From NCBI RefSeq assembly GCF_015832195.1, contig NC_052018.1, forward strand, positions 56,109,666 to 56,173,665: a stretch of 64,000 bases of DNA. The letters run 5' to 3'. Below, piece after piece: positions 24,231 through 38,261 of the stretch. Within the stretch, counting starts at the first letter, position 1; every line of letters starts with the position of its first letter. The translations under genes and the position numbers were made by a program. The stretch is from Motacilla alba alba. Its lineage: Eukaryota; Chordata; Aves; Passeriformes; Motacillidae. The notes below the pieces were generated by a model. It was not told the DNA's origin. It saw only the letters and a program-made list of their open reading frames with translations, and ran no database searches.

Positions 24231-27200
24231 GTTGTTGACCAGAGCGTTGTGACGCTGGCGCATATAGGGCTTTGAATGAGATTCCCAGCAGCGGGAATAG
24301 GAAGGGTACTCGTGCTGGGACGCGCAAATGGTAAAAATGTTTGACTGGGAGGGAGTGAGAGGCTTACCCGTTGGTTTAAAATATTTTATTACAGATAAAC
24401 ATTTTTACATTTCTTATGGCGTTTCATCATGTTGGAATGGCCACCGAACTTGTTGGTTCAGACTTTATTCATACTTACGATGATTTTCCATGTATTATAA
24501 AGACCAAAAGGATTCTTCTTTATGCTTGGTGTTCAAGTATTCCTGGATGTTCTAAGGGAAAGATGGCACAAACTTGAGTTCAAATGCATCTTGCTTTGAA
24601 TATGAGTGGACTTTTCGGTGAGAGAAAGATTTGAGGAAAATGGCGTGTAATGAATTATTTAAAATATGCTTTCTTGTCTTGCTCTATATACTCTTTGGTT
24701 TTATTCTCGCAAATGGATTTGTGTTGGACGACTCTATGGAGATGCAGTAGGCTTATCCAAGAGCAGGATTGATGTCCTACTTGCTTATGATAAAGCTGGT
24801 ATTATCACTCTGTCCATGGATCTAATTGAACAAATCCCTGCTTTGGTACTGGCTTTGCACGTAATTGAAAATTCTCTCCCCCAAAAATATAGATAGTCAT
24901 AGACTCTGCAAATCCTGAAAGGTGAGAATAGCAGCTTCAAGATGGCCTTTTGCTTTAGGCACAGTTTAACTTGCCATTGCAACAGAAAGTAAAAGCATGC
25001 ACCACTAACTCAGTGGTCGGAACTAAGGAAGTTGTTTGGAGCAGAGGATATTCTGCACAGACAATAGTAACTATGTTGCTCTTGTTTTCAGGGAGTCATT
25101 CCCTAGCCACTGGGACCTTACTGTGCCTAAGGTTTCAAGCAGATTTCAGAGGTGTGTCACCTCCAGCGTTCCATATGAACCTGTTTCCTGAGGGCCTGAA
25201 CACAAATCTTTAAAAGTACATCTTCAATGGAAGGATGTAATCATCTGTCCCCATTCCTGGCAGGCTTTATTTATTCTCCATTCTCATATGGAAACATCCT
25301 GTAGAGATTCATGTTAACTTCTTCAAAGATGTCTTTCAGGCATTAGTTTGACAGATGTCTACTGGCACAGTAGTGACCAATATCCCTTCAGCTGGGCTGT
25401 TGGAATTCTTTGTGGAGTTGGTCAGTTTGTGAACTGCTTTGGAGAAAGGTTAAAAATAACCAGTAAAAGTTGCTTATACTTAGGCTGATGGTGAAAAAGG
25501 TGTTTATTAAACTGTTCTGACATTAACGTAACCATTGTTACATATCCCCCATCTACCTTTATAGCTCTGAGTTTCTTGGATCAAAGGTAGTTAAGAGCTT
25601 AAAATAATACTTTTGTTTATATACCCCATCCCAAGTGCCTTTCCTTTTTCTTTGATGATGGTGCTGTGGTTGGTTTGGACTTTCTGAAGACAGGCTGCTG
25701 GCTTTTTTAAGATTGTAAGATTTCCGTGCAGGGTGTTTTTTCTTCACGTGTGTTTATAGAGTATCTAAAATAGTATGTCTGTGATTCTAACAGTGGATGT
25801 AGAAGTAGTCCTTTAAGAACTTCAGTGTTCATTCCTCCTTCCAAAGTATTTCTTATTCTGTGGAGTTTCTCTCGTTTCAGTGTAGGATACATTACAGTGT
25901 CAAATATCCTTGCATTAGCTTTAGTTGTTGTTTTTAATTTTGTGTTATCGTGCTTTTAATCTATCTACTTTTTTTTCCTACATTTTTTTTCTCTTAGGGT
26001 AATATTCCAGATATATTCCTGAAATCTCTGTTGAAAAGAAAGAACGATCCTCTAAAATTTCCCTGATAAAACAAAATAATGCAAACTTCTGCAGAGAGGT
26101 ATTTCAGCTTGTTTCCTCTGTCAGGAGAGATTGTGTTAAGCTGGCACAAAGCGATTTGAAAGCAAAGTTAGCTAGTTTCTTGTGTTGGAGAAAGTCAAAT
26201 GAAGTACATAATCTAAAAGAAATGCTGTAAATGTAGACAAACTATTTTCAAATTTAGCCTATTATTAAATTAGCATTAGCTGGCAAAACATAATTTTAGA
26301 AATGAGATTTAGACTGCCAAAATTCTACAGTTCAGATGAGAGAACATTCAGTGGGCAAAATTCATAAACAAAACCTAAGCTGAGCTCAACTTAAGCGCTT
26401 GCAAATCCAGAACTGGAAAGAACCTGATGTTTGGTTTGTACTCAGCCTCTCTGTTCTGCAAGTGTAACTGCCTAAGTATGGAATATAAATAGGCTTATAA
26501 GTAAAGGAACACTGTTTTCCCCATTTTGCAGAAAATATATGGCAATGCAGAAATTCAGGTTGTGGGAAATAACAGTCAGTGCTATGGTAGTGCGTATGAA
26601 TAGCAGAGAATACAAGAGACAGCTGGGAAAGAGGAGGATCAGAATGTTCCAGCTGGTCATGCTTGCTGGAGATGCGTGTAATAAGAGCAACATCTTTCTT
26701 TCTTGGACGTTGTTAGACCTTTTTCACAAATATGTTCTTCAGATTTTTTTTTAATGTAATCCATGTATTTTTATTTTTTAAGAAAGTTTAATTTGCTTTT
26801 GTTCTCATGGTTCCTCTGAATTTAAAGTTATTTAAGGCTTCCGAAAGAAAGGTAACAGGACATCTTCTCTGTAGATATGTTTTCCTTTTTTATAAGTAAG
26901 GTGTGAGACATTAAAATGAATGCTTTAATCAAAGACTGTGATATGTTAATACTTACTGCTTGATCACAAGTATCCAAGCCTAGAAACATTTTGGTTTACC
27001 CACCCTTTCCAAATCATGCCTTGGAAGAGTTTTAACATTGTGTTTGTATGCTTGCTAGGAATGGGTGTGTTCAAAATCATTGACATATTATATAGAACTT
27101 GAAATTAAAAAGCCCCTCCCTTAGTATCTGTTGTCTTGAGGTTTCAGAACATGACTAATTAAAATGGAGGCACACCACTGTAATCTCTGTAATTTTTCTC

Positions 27201-29388
27201 GTTTTAATATCTGTGCAAGTAGATTGTACTTCTAACCAAGATACATTGTGATTGCTGAAAACATCCTTACTGACAGCTCCACAGCCGCCTTTTTGCCTAA
27301 ATAATAGATCTTTTCCTTTTAGATTGTAATTTTCCTCTCTTTTCAACCACTTTTCCCTTTGTTCTGTATGAGCATGTGACTTTTCTCCCTGGATCTTTTT
27401 AAGATAAGCCATGTTTTATGGGGACATTATCATACAATACTATGGTTTGCTTAGATGTTAGCAACCTTTTGGTGTTATGCACGACTCTGATGATCTTTCA
27501 GATTGTAGAGGCTGAGTGTGCCAGCAGATGCTTGCTGATAATTGGGAGATGCTGCTGATTGGAGGTATCTTGTTGACAATCTTTCCTGGGTTCCAGTAAG
27601 AGCCAGGAGTTGGAGCCAGGGTGGAAAACAAATGCCTCTCTGGAGATGCCACGGGTTCCAGCTCTGTGCTGGCCCTGCCTGCATGCCATTCAAAATCTGC
27701 ACATGTGCTATCTTTGGATCTGATGCCATAAATTACTTTCCCAATCTGTAGTAGTCCATCAAAACCAGATGGGATAAGTAATTTCTAACTTTGAGGATTC
27801 ATGTAATTTTTGGTTCAGTAAAAAAGATTAGAAAAGGGATCCGGGAGTACTAATTAATTACTGTTTGTTCTCTTCTTTGCCTGCATTCCCTCCACCCCCA
27901 CACATAACCTTTGGTTTTTATGTTTTCCTCTTGCTGTTTCTTCATCTCTTTTCTGTATTATCATCCAGCTTGCCTTATATTGGACAAGCCAACAATTACA
28001 GAATAATTATTTCAGCAGGGAACAAGCTGCAGAGTGTAAGCAGGAGCCACCGCAGAAGCTGATGCAGGACATTGTGCACATCTGCCATGTAGTTTGTTAT
28101 TTCTGTGTTGTCAGTGAGTGGTAGTAGAAGATGCACCTTGAGTTCTCCATTACAGACTATGTTTAGGAAGGCAAAGTCAGATGAAAATACTGATAATAGC
28201 ATTAGTGTTGTATCTTGAAGATTTTTAATATAGATCATAAGGCCAAAACATTTAAAATTATATAAATACATCATAATCTGTTAGGTACGTTATTGTTCTT
28301 GATGCACAGTGTCCTGCTTCTTCCATGGCAGTGACCATGTGGAGCACTTCACATATGTGATGGGTTTTTTATTTTTTCTTTGTTTTCCTTTTTGTTTATT
28401 TTGGATTAAATACTGCCAAAAGATTTATGTGAGTCCTTTTCACTGTACACCAATGATCTGGCTCTTGTCCCCTCTCATTTCTTCACCTGAAGTCTATTTG
28501 AGATGCCTACTGTCTTGGCTTTGTATGGTTACAGAAGAGATGTCGGGTGTTCTTGGGCTGGGATGAGTGGTAGCCCAGCTGCTGGTGTTAGGATTCTCTT
28601 TCCCAGCTGAGGTGTGTGTGAGGAATGTTGTCTTTGATGAGCATGGGTGCTTCCTGGGTGCCTTAAGTTTGCAGTGCACATACTGGGCAGCCATCCTGTG
28701 CCTTCGCAGTTACCCATGCTTTTCCTCAGGAACATTCCATCTCGCTCTGCCTGTACAATGCCTTCCTCTGGGCTGTGCAGACAGTCAGCCCAGCTGCTGC
28801 CACCAGGACATTTTGTGTAGTTTGCTTTGAGCTATTATTGGGAGAGATAGGCCTAGAGTGCTGGATGAAGATGGGAAAGCCATGGTAGCAGGCTGTCTAC
28901 AGACTGCAGTTTGTGTAACCGGTGTTAGTTCGAAGTTATTCATAGGCTCATCCATTCCAACACAAATGTCAAACTGTTCAGAATTATCAACTTCAGCAGT
29001 TAGAGAAGTGTATTTTCCTGAGGTGTCTAATGACATCCTCAAATGAGCTGAGGGAAGATTATTATCCACTGGAGCTATGGGAGAAGTTTCAGTAATCTTT
29101 ACAGTGTCTTAATATACTTAGTAAGAATTGTAACATATTTAACTGGTAATTTAAAATACTCTTATATATGTGTGTCTATTTCTGTTAAGTCTGGCAACAT
29201 GGCTTTGAACAAGTTACCTCCTATTTTCGAGCACAAAGGATGCAGACCTCCTCCTCCCCTCACATTGTTAAATGAGTCAGAGTGTAGTGACTTCTGCTTC
29301 TTGTCTCTTTTAAGGGGCAGATGTATACAATGGCATTAACAGGTAATTTTCTATTGGTATGTTTAATTTTATCATTTTTCCTTCTCAG
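23868..29388 (+). other. TBPL1: TBPL1 intron 1 (inferred)
   Basis: About 5.5 kb from the presumed exon 1 donor to the acceptor TTCCTTCTCAG before the first coding exon. An additional 5' UTR exon could be hidden here. Open frames are short and unrelated to known proteins. No repeat that I can name confidently is present. Confidence 0.5.
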
Positions 29389-29440
29389 GATGTGATCTTC
29401 GTGGTGAGCTGGTGGGAAAATTGAGTTGTAAATCACCCCA

Positions 29441-32400
29441 ATGGATGCAGACAGTGATGTTGCACTGGACATTTTAATCACAAATGTAGTGTGTGTTTTT
29501 AGAACAAGATGTCATTTAAACTTGAGGAAGATTGCATTAGAAGGAGCAAATGTGATATACAAGCGTGATGTTGGGGTAAGAGATTCAGCATACCTCAGTT
29601 ATCTGTTTTTAGAAATGTTCCTTAAGCTAAACACTCTTCTGCCTAATACCTGTGTATGGTGAATAGAGAAAAGCAGAATTTTTATTCTTCGTTTCACTTG
29701 CTGTAGGTATTTAGTTACTAATACATTACTTGTACAGAAATGGGAGTGATAAAATGCTGTCTCAGGAGACAGCACTTGGTGAGGTGAATATTGGGCACAA
29801 GGTATGTGATGAGGCTTCTTACACCTCAGGGTCTGTTTTGCCTCCCAAAATTTGATGGCTGTGTCAAGAAAATATATCTTGATACAGAGTCAGCAATGTC
29901 AAAATCACTGTACTAAGAAAAAAATAAGCATGCTGCTGATAGTTTTCAGCTTTTTATTCAGTGAAAAACACCTTCATTTAATCTATTCTGTGTACACTGA
30001 ATCATTGGCTATTTCATGCTTATTTTGCTCTTCTCAGGAGCTAGGCTTTTTAAGTACTGAAAGAGATGAAGGAACAGTTCAAGCCTATCAAAACTAAAGG
30101 GAGTTTTAGTGTAACTTTAGTTGATTTGGGTAACAGGTAATTTTTTTTTCTAGTATGAAATTGAATTACTGATAATTTCCAATTTTTCTACTTTTCTTTT
30201 TTAGAAGGTTTTAATGAAACTTAGGAAACCTAGGATTACGGCCACAATTTGGTCCTCAGGAAAAGTTATTTGCACAGGAGCCACAAGGTGAGTTCATGAA
30301 ATCCCTTCTTTACCTCTAAATCCTTGTGTATTTTAAAATACTGCATTGTAAATGAAGAAGAGGTGGTAGTTGCTGCTGCTTAGATTGGGTCACACTGGAT
30401 CACATGTAGATCCTGTTCAAGCTACATATTTGGGAAGAAGTTTTCTATGTGAAGTGGTTGTGTCAGATAGTGTTGAAATCTTAAACAACTTCAGTTTAGC
30501 CTTCTTGGGAGAACAGCAGGGAAAACTGCCTTGTTAAGAAAATCCTAAAGAGATTTGAGAAGACTTTAAGAATTCTGTGTGTTTAGCTAAAAGTTGAGAC
30601 TTGGGAAGGGATGACCTTTCCTGAGGATATGTCTTTATTTTTTAAAAAAACTCCATCTGAATTTTATCAAGTTTTACAGTGTTGAGGGACTGAAAAAAAT
30701 GCAAAAGCAGACTCTCAGTTCAGAGACATCTGACACTCACTAAACTCTTAAGAGCTGAATTCCTTTAAGATATGTCTGCATTTCAAAGTAAGGATAAGGT
30801 AAGGTAAAGTAGTAAATTTGCATACTTTCTGTGTATGATCTCCGTTCCAAAATTAAAGAGGATTGTTCCAGATGTTAACTCCAGACTACCCATGATATTA
30901 TTTATCTGTTAAGGGTACTTAAAATCATGTATTATTAAAACATGTCTCTCACTTCAGCTTGAGCCAAGTGCCAAGATATTCTGCAAATAGGGCATGAAGG
31001 ACTCCATTGGAATGTCTATCTAGTTAAAATGTCATACTCACAGTAGGATGAAGTGAAGGCTGTCCATGAGATCATGGTCGATGTGCTACATTATATAATG
31101 GTTCATCTTGTAGTCTGAGTAGCTATTGTGGTGTGTGTGTGTGTGCACAACTATACAGTCTATTTCTGCTAATGCATAATCCTTTTCTTTCTCCTTTATA
31201 GTGAAGAAGAAGCTAAATTTGGTGCCAGACGACTAGCTCGTAGTCTACAGAAACTAGGTTTTCAGGTAATTCTGATGAAAAAGGACTTGCATGACTCAAG
31301 CAATGCTGGTAGTTTATTTTTAAGAAAGAAACAAAGAAGAAGGAGCATAATGATTTAGCAGTTAATGTGTTTTCACTCAAATGGCCCTTTTGTGTAGGAA
31401 TACATTTTCCAGATGCTGGTTAAAGAGAAGCTGTTTTGTTTTGTGGATTTGAGTTTTGTTTGGCAGCTCAGAGCGGTGCTTCTTCACTGGATAATGAACA
31501 ACAAAATTTGTTTAATATATGAACAGATGTGTCTTAGATAGAATTTACAACATCTCAAAAGATGTATTTGGAAAATGCTAAAGCTTTAATTTAATGTCTT
31601 GTAATTTGAACATCATTTTCACTCATTTCTAATGGAATAGCAGATACATTTCCATCTGAATAAGGGCAAGTTCGAGCTTCTTAAATTAATGAGGAAGGAA
31701 GAAAAGTGCTCCTGCACTGTCATGTTGCACAGCTGGAAATATGCCAAATAAAATACTTAGGACAGGAAACACCCTCTTTTATCTGGGTTTGGGTTAACAT
31801 TACCAGTCAGAAACACCACTTGCATTTCATAGTAAGGGTTGAAAAACAGCAACATGAACCACTTAAAATTACACAATTTGGTGCTCTAAAACTTCCTGAT
31901 AGTCTGTTGTGCTGTTTACACACAGGTTCAGTTTAGGGACAGACAATTCAATAGACACAGTAGCTGTCATTTTCAGGGAAAGACTACTTTTGATTATAGT
32001 ACGTAAAGGCAGTGGTGGCAGCCTATGCTGGTAATGCTGCATCAGACTCTAGCAAAAGTGTGACACTCCTACTGTCACAAATGTGTACTTTGAACCCAGC
32101 CCTTTAAAGTTGGAATGCAGTGTTAAGTCAGTGAGGTGCACAGTACTTCCAGGGTGGACACACCAAGTTTTGTCACAAAGTGAGCAGTTCCTATTTTGAA
32201 GATTAAGTTGATTTAAGGCTAAGTTGCTTCTTTCTAGCTATCTTTCTAACTATCTTTCCAACTATCTTTCTAAGAAGTGTAGATTGAAGAAGAATGGCCA
32301 TTTAAAGTTTAGGTAACCTCAGAAAATGAGCAAAAGTTTCCCCAGTGACATTGCCTACACTGACCTGTCAGCAGTGCGGTTTCTTTGTATAGCAGTTGTC

Positions 32401-35400
32401 TGTTGGCTAATTTGTTGTCATCTAAAGTGTCTGTAGTAGAGAATAACTGAAAGTTATTCACATAGTTTGAGTTGGGTTTCAGAAAGTTACAGAGTAGAAA
32501 ACCAGTTTGCTCTACTGGCTGCTGGACATTTAAAGCAAAACAGTTGTCACCTTTTTTCTTATTCTTAGCTTTAATACAAACAGCACATAGCAACAGGGCA
32601 TTAAAGAAGTTTGCAACAATATTTAAGCTTTTTCTCTGCTTACTTTGATGTTCCACAGCCTGTTAAATTTAGTTTCTTTTCAGTGGGGAGGTGCTTAGTA
32701 CACCAGTTTGAGTTGTTTCTGTGTCTCATCCTTAAACTGTACTATAACCATACTGCTGTAGTGACCATGATACAACTGTGAGGTGTCTAGTTCAGCAGTT
32801 ACTCCACCACAGAAGGATAAGGTAAATGTTCTGAGTCCATTAAGTACTCTATAGATGCCTGTTAGAAAAGCATCAGTCTCAAGATTCTAATTTTGACTCA
32901 TCAGAATATTCTAAGTAGTAGCCTTTTTTTTTTTTATTGAACCCATGCATCTGACTTGCTGTAAATTTCTAATGTCTTTTTTTCCCATCTCTTTTGAAAA
33001 GGTAATTTTTACAGATTTTAAAGTTGTGAATGTTTTAGCAGTGTGCAACATGCCCTTTGAGATAAGATTGCCAGAATTTACGAAGAATAACAGACCTCAT
33101 GCGAGGTATGTAGGATTTTAAAGCATTTTAATCCTGGAATACTTCTTAAGGTTTTGGTTTTTTTCAGTTCTAGATCTCTCTTTTTTACTTTTCATTTTGT
33201 TTTCTAGTTATGAACCAGAACTTCATCCTGCCGTGTGTTACAGAATAAAATCTCTCAGAGCTACCTTACAGATTTTTTCCACAGGCAGTATCACAGTTAC
33301 AGGTATTTTAATGTCAAAAAATAAATATTTAACTTGTTGGGAATATTTAACTTTAGAGCCAGTAGGTTTGGGAAAGCAAGAGTTTTAAAACAGTCAAACA
33401 ATTATGTTGAAAGGATTTAGTTTCCCTGTGCTAGCACCTAGCTTGTTTTTGAGTGAAAGTGCCAGAAGAGTTGTAGAGAAAGTGTTATTATTGGTAGGTC
33501 CGAAAAATTAGATAGACTGAATGTTCACAGTCTGTTTTTTTAATGAAACCAAAAGTAAGGTAGCACTTAAAAATGCAGGTGATTATTGTTTATTTAAATA
33601 TTTGAATTTTCTTCCTTTTCTTCTATTTGTAGAGATGTTAACTACACTGTATTTAGCATTAACATCCCTTTCATAAATACATATTTCCAAACTGCAGATT
33701 TATGGAAACTCATAGGATACTATAGCATTTTGTATAGAATAGCATAAATGAAGCTGACTAATATTTACAGTTCTTCAAACTTGTGCTCTCTTCTGTTAAA
33801 GCTCAGCTAAGAGAACCACCATTGAATCACAGGCATCAGTGATTTTTCCCATGTAATCAGAGACATGGTTGTCCTGGGTCTTGGAGAGGCCAGCCATTTT
33901 TTCTTCTCCCTTCATCATTTTCATTTTTCATTCTCTTTTCTGTTTGCTTGTGGGATGTCCACCACCAGTGGACAGGTGTGTCCAGGTACAAGAAGTCAGT
34001 TTTTTAGAGAATACATGTTTAAATGCTACAAAACCAAAAAAACATTTTGTATCACTTTAGCAGGAATTATGTCTTGCAGTTGTTAGAGCTCAGCTACTGG
34101 TTCAGAAGCTGGCTAAGGATTCACATCTTTTCACATCTTAATTCAAATGCCTGTGTTTATGCAGAACATTTCCTACAAGATATTGGAAACAGTGTTTTCT
34201 AAAGAAGACAAACTTCCATCATTTTCAGTAATCTAAAAATGAAAGGCTAAAAAGTATTTCAAGATTGCAGTGTATGTTTGGAACAGTGCAACTGGTCTAG
34301 CCAAAACTAGAAACTAAATTTAAAATAAATAAGAAATAGTATCACTGCAGTAATAAAAAGCTCTCAGCATGGCTTGTCAGCCTCCTAATGAGATTCGGCT
34401 TCTCTGTAAGATTCTTATTACTTCATTGCTTACAAAATCTCTTCCATATTTTTAGAATTCTCCTTTCAAATAGGAAGGTAAATATGGTAAACGTAGACGT
34501 TTTGCATCCTTCTAGTTTGGTTGTTGCAGTGAGTTTGAAAAATTAATTCAGACCTCTGCTGATTTTCTAGGCTTCTGCTTTGCCTCTCTTCTAGAGGAAA
34601 AAATGTCCTGAATCTTAGGCTTCTTATTGTAAAAATGATTTAAATTACTTTTCAGCCATAGTGCACTCCTTCTCAAATGTGTTCAGATGAAGTTTCCTTT
34701 AAAGATTCATGTTTCTGTAGTACTACTACTTGTAATACCTTTGCCTCAGAGAATTTTGAGATATATAATTAGAAATGTTACAAAAAACCCAGGAAAGTGA
34801 GTTCTTTTCATGAGACAAGTATAAAAAGATTTTGTTACTTTTGTAAAAGATAATAAAAATCACTAGCATGTAATAGAAAGAAGTATTGTTTCTTTGACTC
34901 CAAAATGAAAAGTGAGGGAGTTGTTTAGGGGGGTTGTGTTATTTTGTTCTGTTTTTTCTTTCTCTTATATGCCCAAGAATGATGATCCAGTTTTTACATC
35001 TCGTCAGCCTTAGAGAGAGTAGCATTTTTTTTGCCTGAACTATTTGCCTACTCATATTCTCACTATTTGAAGGCTTCTCCTTTCCTGAGAACTTTCTTTT
35101 CTAATAGCAGCAAAATTTAAGGAGGGTGCAGTATCTACCCAGAAGACAGGTATCTTTCACTAGGCTTGCTTTAGCTGGATGCTTCACTTAACCAGTTTGA
35201 AAATATAGGAAGAATCCTATTCTTGTCCATTTGCTTTCTGACTGAGCATGTAAAACAATAATTACTTAAGTAACTTACGCTTAAGTTATTGTTTTTGGGA
35301 GTAATTTTGAACAGTTCTCTATACTTGGAAGAAACTTTTGAAGTCTAAAGTGAGGTTACAAAAACCCTGGGTTCCTACTCATCAAAGCATGTGAGAAATT

Positions 35401-36277
35401 GCTGTTCTCTTTTACCTGCGCCACCAAGCTTCTATCCAGAATTAATATCTTATCTTCCGGCGTGTTACTGCTCACTTATTTGCAATCTTAATTTTTCATT
35501 GCGTAAAGTGGTCTGGTACCACCAGCAAGCATTGCTAGGTCATTTTTCCTTTTCTTTGCCTGGATACTCGCAGATCATGTTAGATAACCTTCATATGCTT
35601 CATCCTGAGGTGATAGAACCATTCCCTGGCTTGCAGGTTTTGTCCTGAGATCAATGATGAAGCTATTTGCAAAACCCAGGATAGAAAGTAATGGTCTATA
35701 ATTTTCAAACCTATAATAACCTTGCTTGAAATGTACTTCAGTTAAATCCATCATTATTTAACAGTAGCTTTTGTTGGTAGGTTTTTCAAAGCAAGAGCGA
35801 AAAGTGGCTAGGCTTGAAGAAATACAAATTCATAGGAGATTGACATAAGTAAAAGAACTAATTTTGCCTCTGCCACTCAGCCTCTTCTCTGGGCTGTTTA
35901 AGCCAGTAAATTGAAAATCAGTCAAGTTGTTATGAAATTAAATGACAGTGTTATTTAATTGTAATCTGTCCATTGACAAATGTAGAACATCTTGGAGATT
36001 TACAAGAAAAGACTTTCACATGAAAAGTGATCAGAGAAAATCTTTTCAAGTTAGGGGACATGGGGAAGAACTTGTTATTGTCTGTGGTATGAAGTTGTGA
36101 TTGCTAATAATATTAAGGTTTTTTTAAATGCACTGTTGTTATTTTAATCTCTGATTCCCTGAATTTTCTCTTCCTACTGCCTTTTTTTTTTTTAACTGTG
36201 TCTTAGGGCCAAACGTAAAGGCTGTTGCCAGTGCTGTGGAACAGATTTATCCATTCGTGTTTGAAAGCAGGAAATAA
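29441..36277 (+). CDS. TBPL1: TBPL1 (TBP-like protein 1; TLP/TRF2/TLF), six coding exons
   Basis: TBP-related nuclear factor that binds TFIIA and TFIIB and supports selected, mostly TATA-less promoters; needed for spermiogenesis in mammals. Coding exons: 29,441-29,575 (exon begins at 29,389), 30,205-30,287, 31,202-31,265, 33,002-33,105, 33,208-33,302 and 36,207-36,277. All five introns are GT-AG and all phases join. The total is 183 aa. The start MDADSDVALDILITNVVCVF is the conserved N-terminus. The product is almost entirely the TBP-like saddle: a first repeat at about residues 8-94 (GKVICTGATSEEEAKFGARR), and a second at about 95-183 (CNMPFEIRLPEF, SITVTGPNVKAVASAVEQ). It is nearly identical to the mammalian protein as I recall it. 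It ends ...FVFESRK-stop, three residues short of the mammalian end. It converges with SLC2A12. Confidence 0.98.
31129..31147. repeat. Short (TG)n microsatellite in TBPL1 intron
   Basis: About eight GT/TG dinucleotides just upstream of the acceptor region of the exon that starts at 31,202. Confidence 0.7.
32229..32273. repeat. 12-bp tandem repeat in TBPL1 intron
   Basis: Nearly four copies of a CTTTCTAACTAT-like unit with single-base differences. It lies in the intron between the exons ending at 31,265 and starting at 33,002. Confidence 0.75.
33303..36206 (+). other. TBPL1: Last TBPL1 intron
   Basis: A 2.9-kb GT-AG intron (ACAG|GTATTT to TGTCTTAG). AT-rich with short frames only; no exon or named repeat recognised. 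Confidence 0.8.
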
Positions 36278-36735
36278 ATTTTGTAATTCACCACTTGATG
36301 GTTAGGTTTCCTAACCGAGCACCTTCAAAGACTGCTGCACATTGGACTAAAAGCAAAAAGGAAAACTGGACCAACCATAGCAGAGGAATACAGACTCTTT
36401 TACTTGCTCATGGCCACAGTATAGACTCCAGTTCTTTTGGATTTTACTCTTAACAGTGCTGTATTGTAAAAACGGAAGTTTACAAGATATGAAATTGCTG
36501 CTTTTAAAAAGACATTCTATTTATTTTTGCAGTAATTTCTGTGTATTCATAAGCAAAGCTGTCACGATGTGCACTACCTTTAAGACATTTTTTTTTTAGC
36601 TTGAGCTTGTGTTTTATTTGTGAATAGTCTTTTACATTTTTGTATGCTGAATATTGGGCACCAAAGAAGCTGTAAAAGTTATCTTTTTCACCTGATGAAT
36701 GTGCACAAATAAAAGTTTGGAAAATATTTCTCTTC
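36278..36735 (+). other. TBPL1: TBPL1 3' UTR with poly(A) signal
   Basis: Follows the TAA at 36,275-36,277. A canonical AATAAA at 36,708-36,713 predicts cleavage near 36,730. Another AATAAA (36,273-36,278) overlaps the stop codon itself; it is probably not used, because it would leave almost no UTR. Confidence 0.7.
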
Positions 36736-37044
36736 CTACCTGTTCTGTTATATTCCTTCCCTTTTTATATTACAATTAAAATTGTATAGTTGCAAATTAA
36801 TTTGAAACAATGTAAGAATAATCTTTTGCTGATACCTTGTTTCTGTTTGTAGTATGTGTAAAACTTTGTGCTTGGGCTAGATTGAAATCTATAGTAGTTA
36901 CGTATGTTTATCTGAGGATGAAATTTGGTTTGTTCCCGGTTCTCTCAACTACATGCCAGAACTTCAAGTATTTTCTTGTTGTTACATGAAGAGAAGACAT
37001 TTCTAAATATGAAGGTCTACAGCAAGTGTTTTCCTGTAGATGAA

Positions 37045-37495
37045 TCGTAGAATATGCCGAGTTGGAAGGGAGCCATCAGGATCACCGAGTCCAGCTCCTG
37101 GCCCTGTGCATGACACCCCAAGAGTCACACCCTGTGCCTGAGAGCAGTGTCCAAACGCTTCTTGAACTCTGTCAGGCTGGTGCTGTCACCACTTCCCTGG
37201 GGAGCCTGTTCCAGTGCCCAACCACCCTCTGGGTGAAAAACTTTTCCCTGATACCTATCCTAAACCTCCTCTGACTCAGCTTCATGCTGTTTCCTCAAGT
37301 CCTCTCACTGGTCACGAGAGTGAAGAGATCGGTACCTGCCCTTCTGCTTCCCCTCGTGAGGATTCTGACGACCACAATGAGGTCTCTCCTCAGTCTCCTC
37401 TTCTCCAAGCTGAACAAACCAAGTGACCTCAGCCCCTCCTAAGGCTTCCCCTCCAGACCCTTCACCATCCTTGTGGCCCTCCCTTGGACACTGTC
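37045..37495 (-). mobile_element. CR1 LINE 3' fragment
   Basis: Read on the + strand this is the reverse complement of a CR1 3' end: GAGTTGGAAGGGAGCCATC, then the CTTCTTGAACTCTGTCAGGC block, CCTGTTCCAGTGCCC, and the TCCTCTTCTCCAAGCTGAAC block. It is about 450 bases long, 5'-truncated and non-coding. Its 3' end faces TBPL1. Confidence 0.9.
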
Positions 37496-38261
37496 TGATA
37501 GCTTAATTACATTATCAACTTATGAAGCTACTATAGAAAAAAACAACTGCCTTGTCCACCTACTCAATGCAAAAGAAAAAAATTAAATGTGAACTTCAGG
37601 AAAATTGTGCTTCAACTGGAGAAGATGTTGTGGTCACTCTAATCCAGCCCCAGCCTATTGTTGAATGATTAACACAGACCTTTTCTACACTGTTCTTACT
37701 GTATACTGTTTTGATGACAGGAGCTGCCAACAAGCAGTGAAGCTTGATTCTGGCATGTATTATGATTATTATTGGTATTAATCTTGGACTTGGAAGCCAG
37801 TAGATGTTTCTCTCAGTAAGTGCACATTTGAAGCAGAAGAGAGGTGAATGCTTAAAAGTAACTGCAAATGCTACTTTTAAAAAGATACAATAAATATGTA
37901 TAAATGTATGTATGTCTTTTTTCCCTATCTCACTGAAGAGAAATGTAACACTGCTCTTGCATGCTGCAGGTAATGTTCAGTCCTAGGGGGTGCTAAAACT
38001 AGTAAACTGAGCTGTTACTGTACCAGAAATCAGGTGGAAAAACAGCTGGAGGAAGGAAATGCCTGGCATGACAGATTTCATCCACCTAACGGGGTGATGT
38101 AGAACTTGGCGTTGTCTATAGTGACTTTGTGCAGAAAGTATGTAAAGGATGAAGTAGTATGGGAAATGCTTCACCAAATCCCCTCAGAACAAAAAGAAAC
38201 AAAACTTTGCCATAAGTTGTAAGTAGTACGTTCATAAAGGCCTTTTGGAACTGTGTGGGTG

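Noticed and set aside
23064..24327. Minus frames of 399 and 250 codons and + frames of 228 and 135 codons over the TBPL1 CpG island
   Set aside because: GC-rich composition plus a CR1 fragment explains them; no family resemblance.
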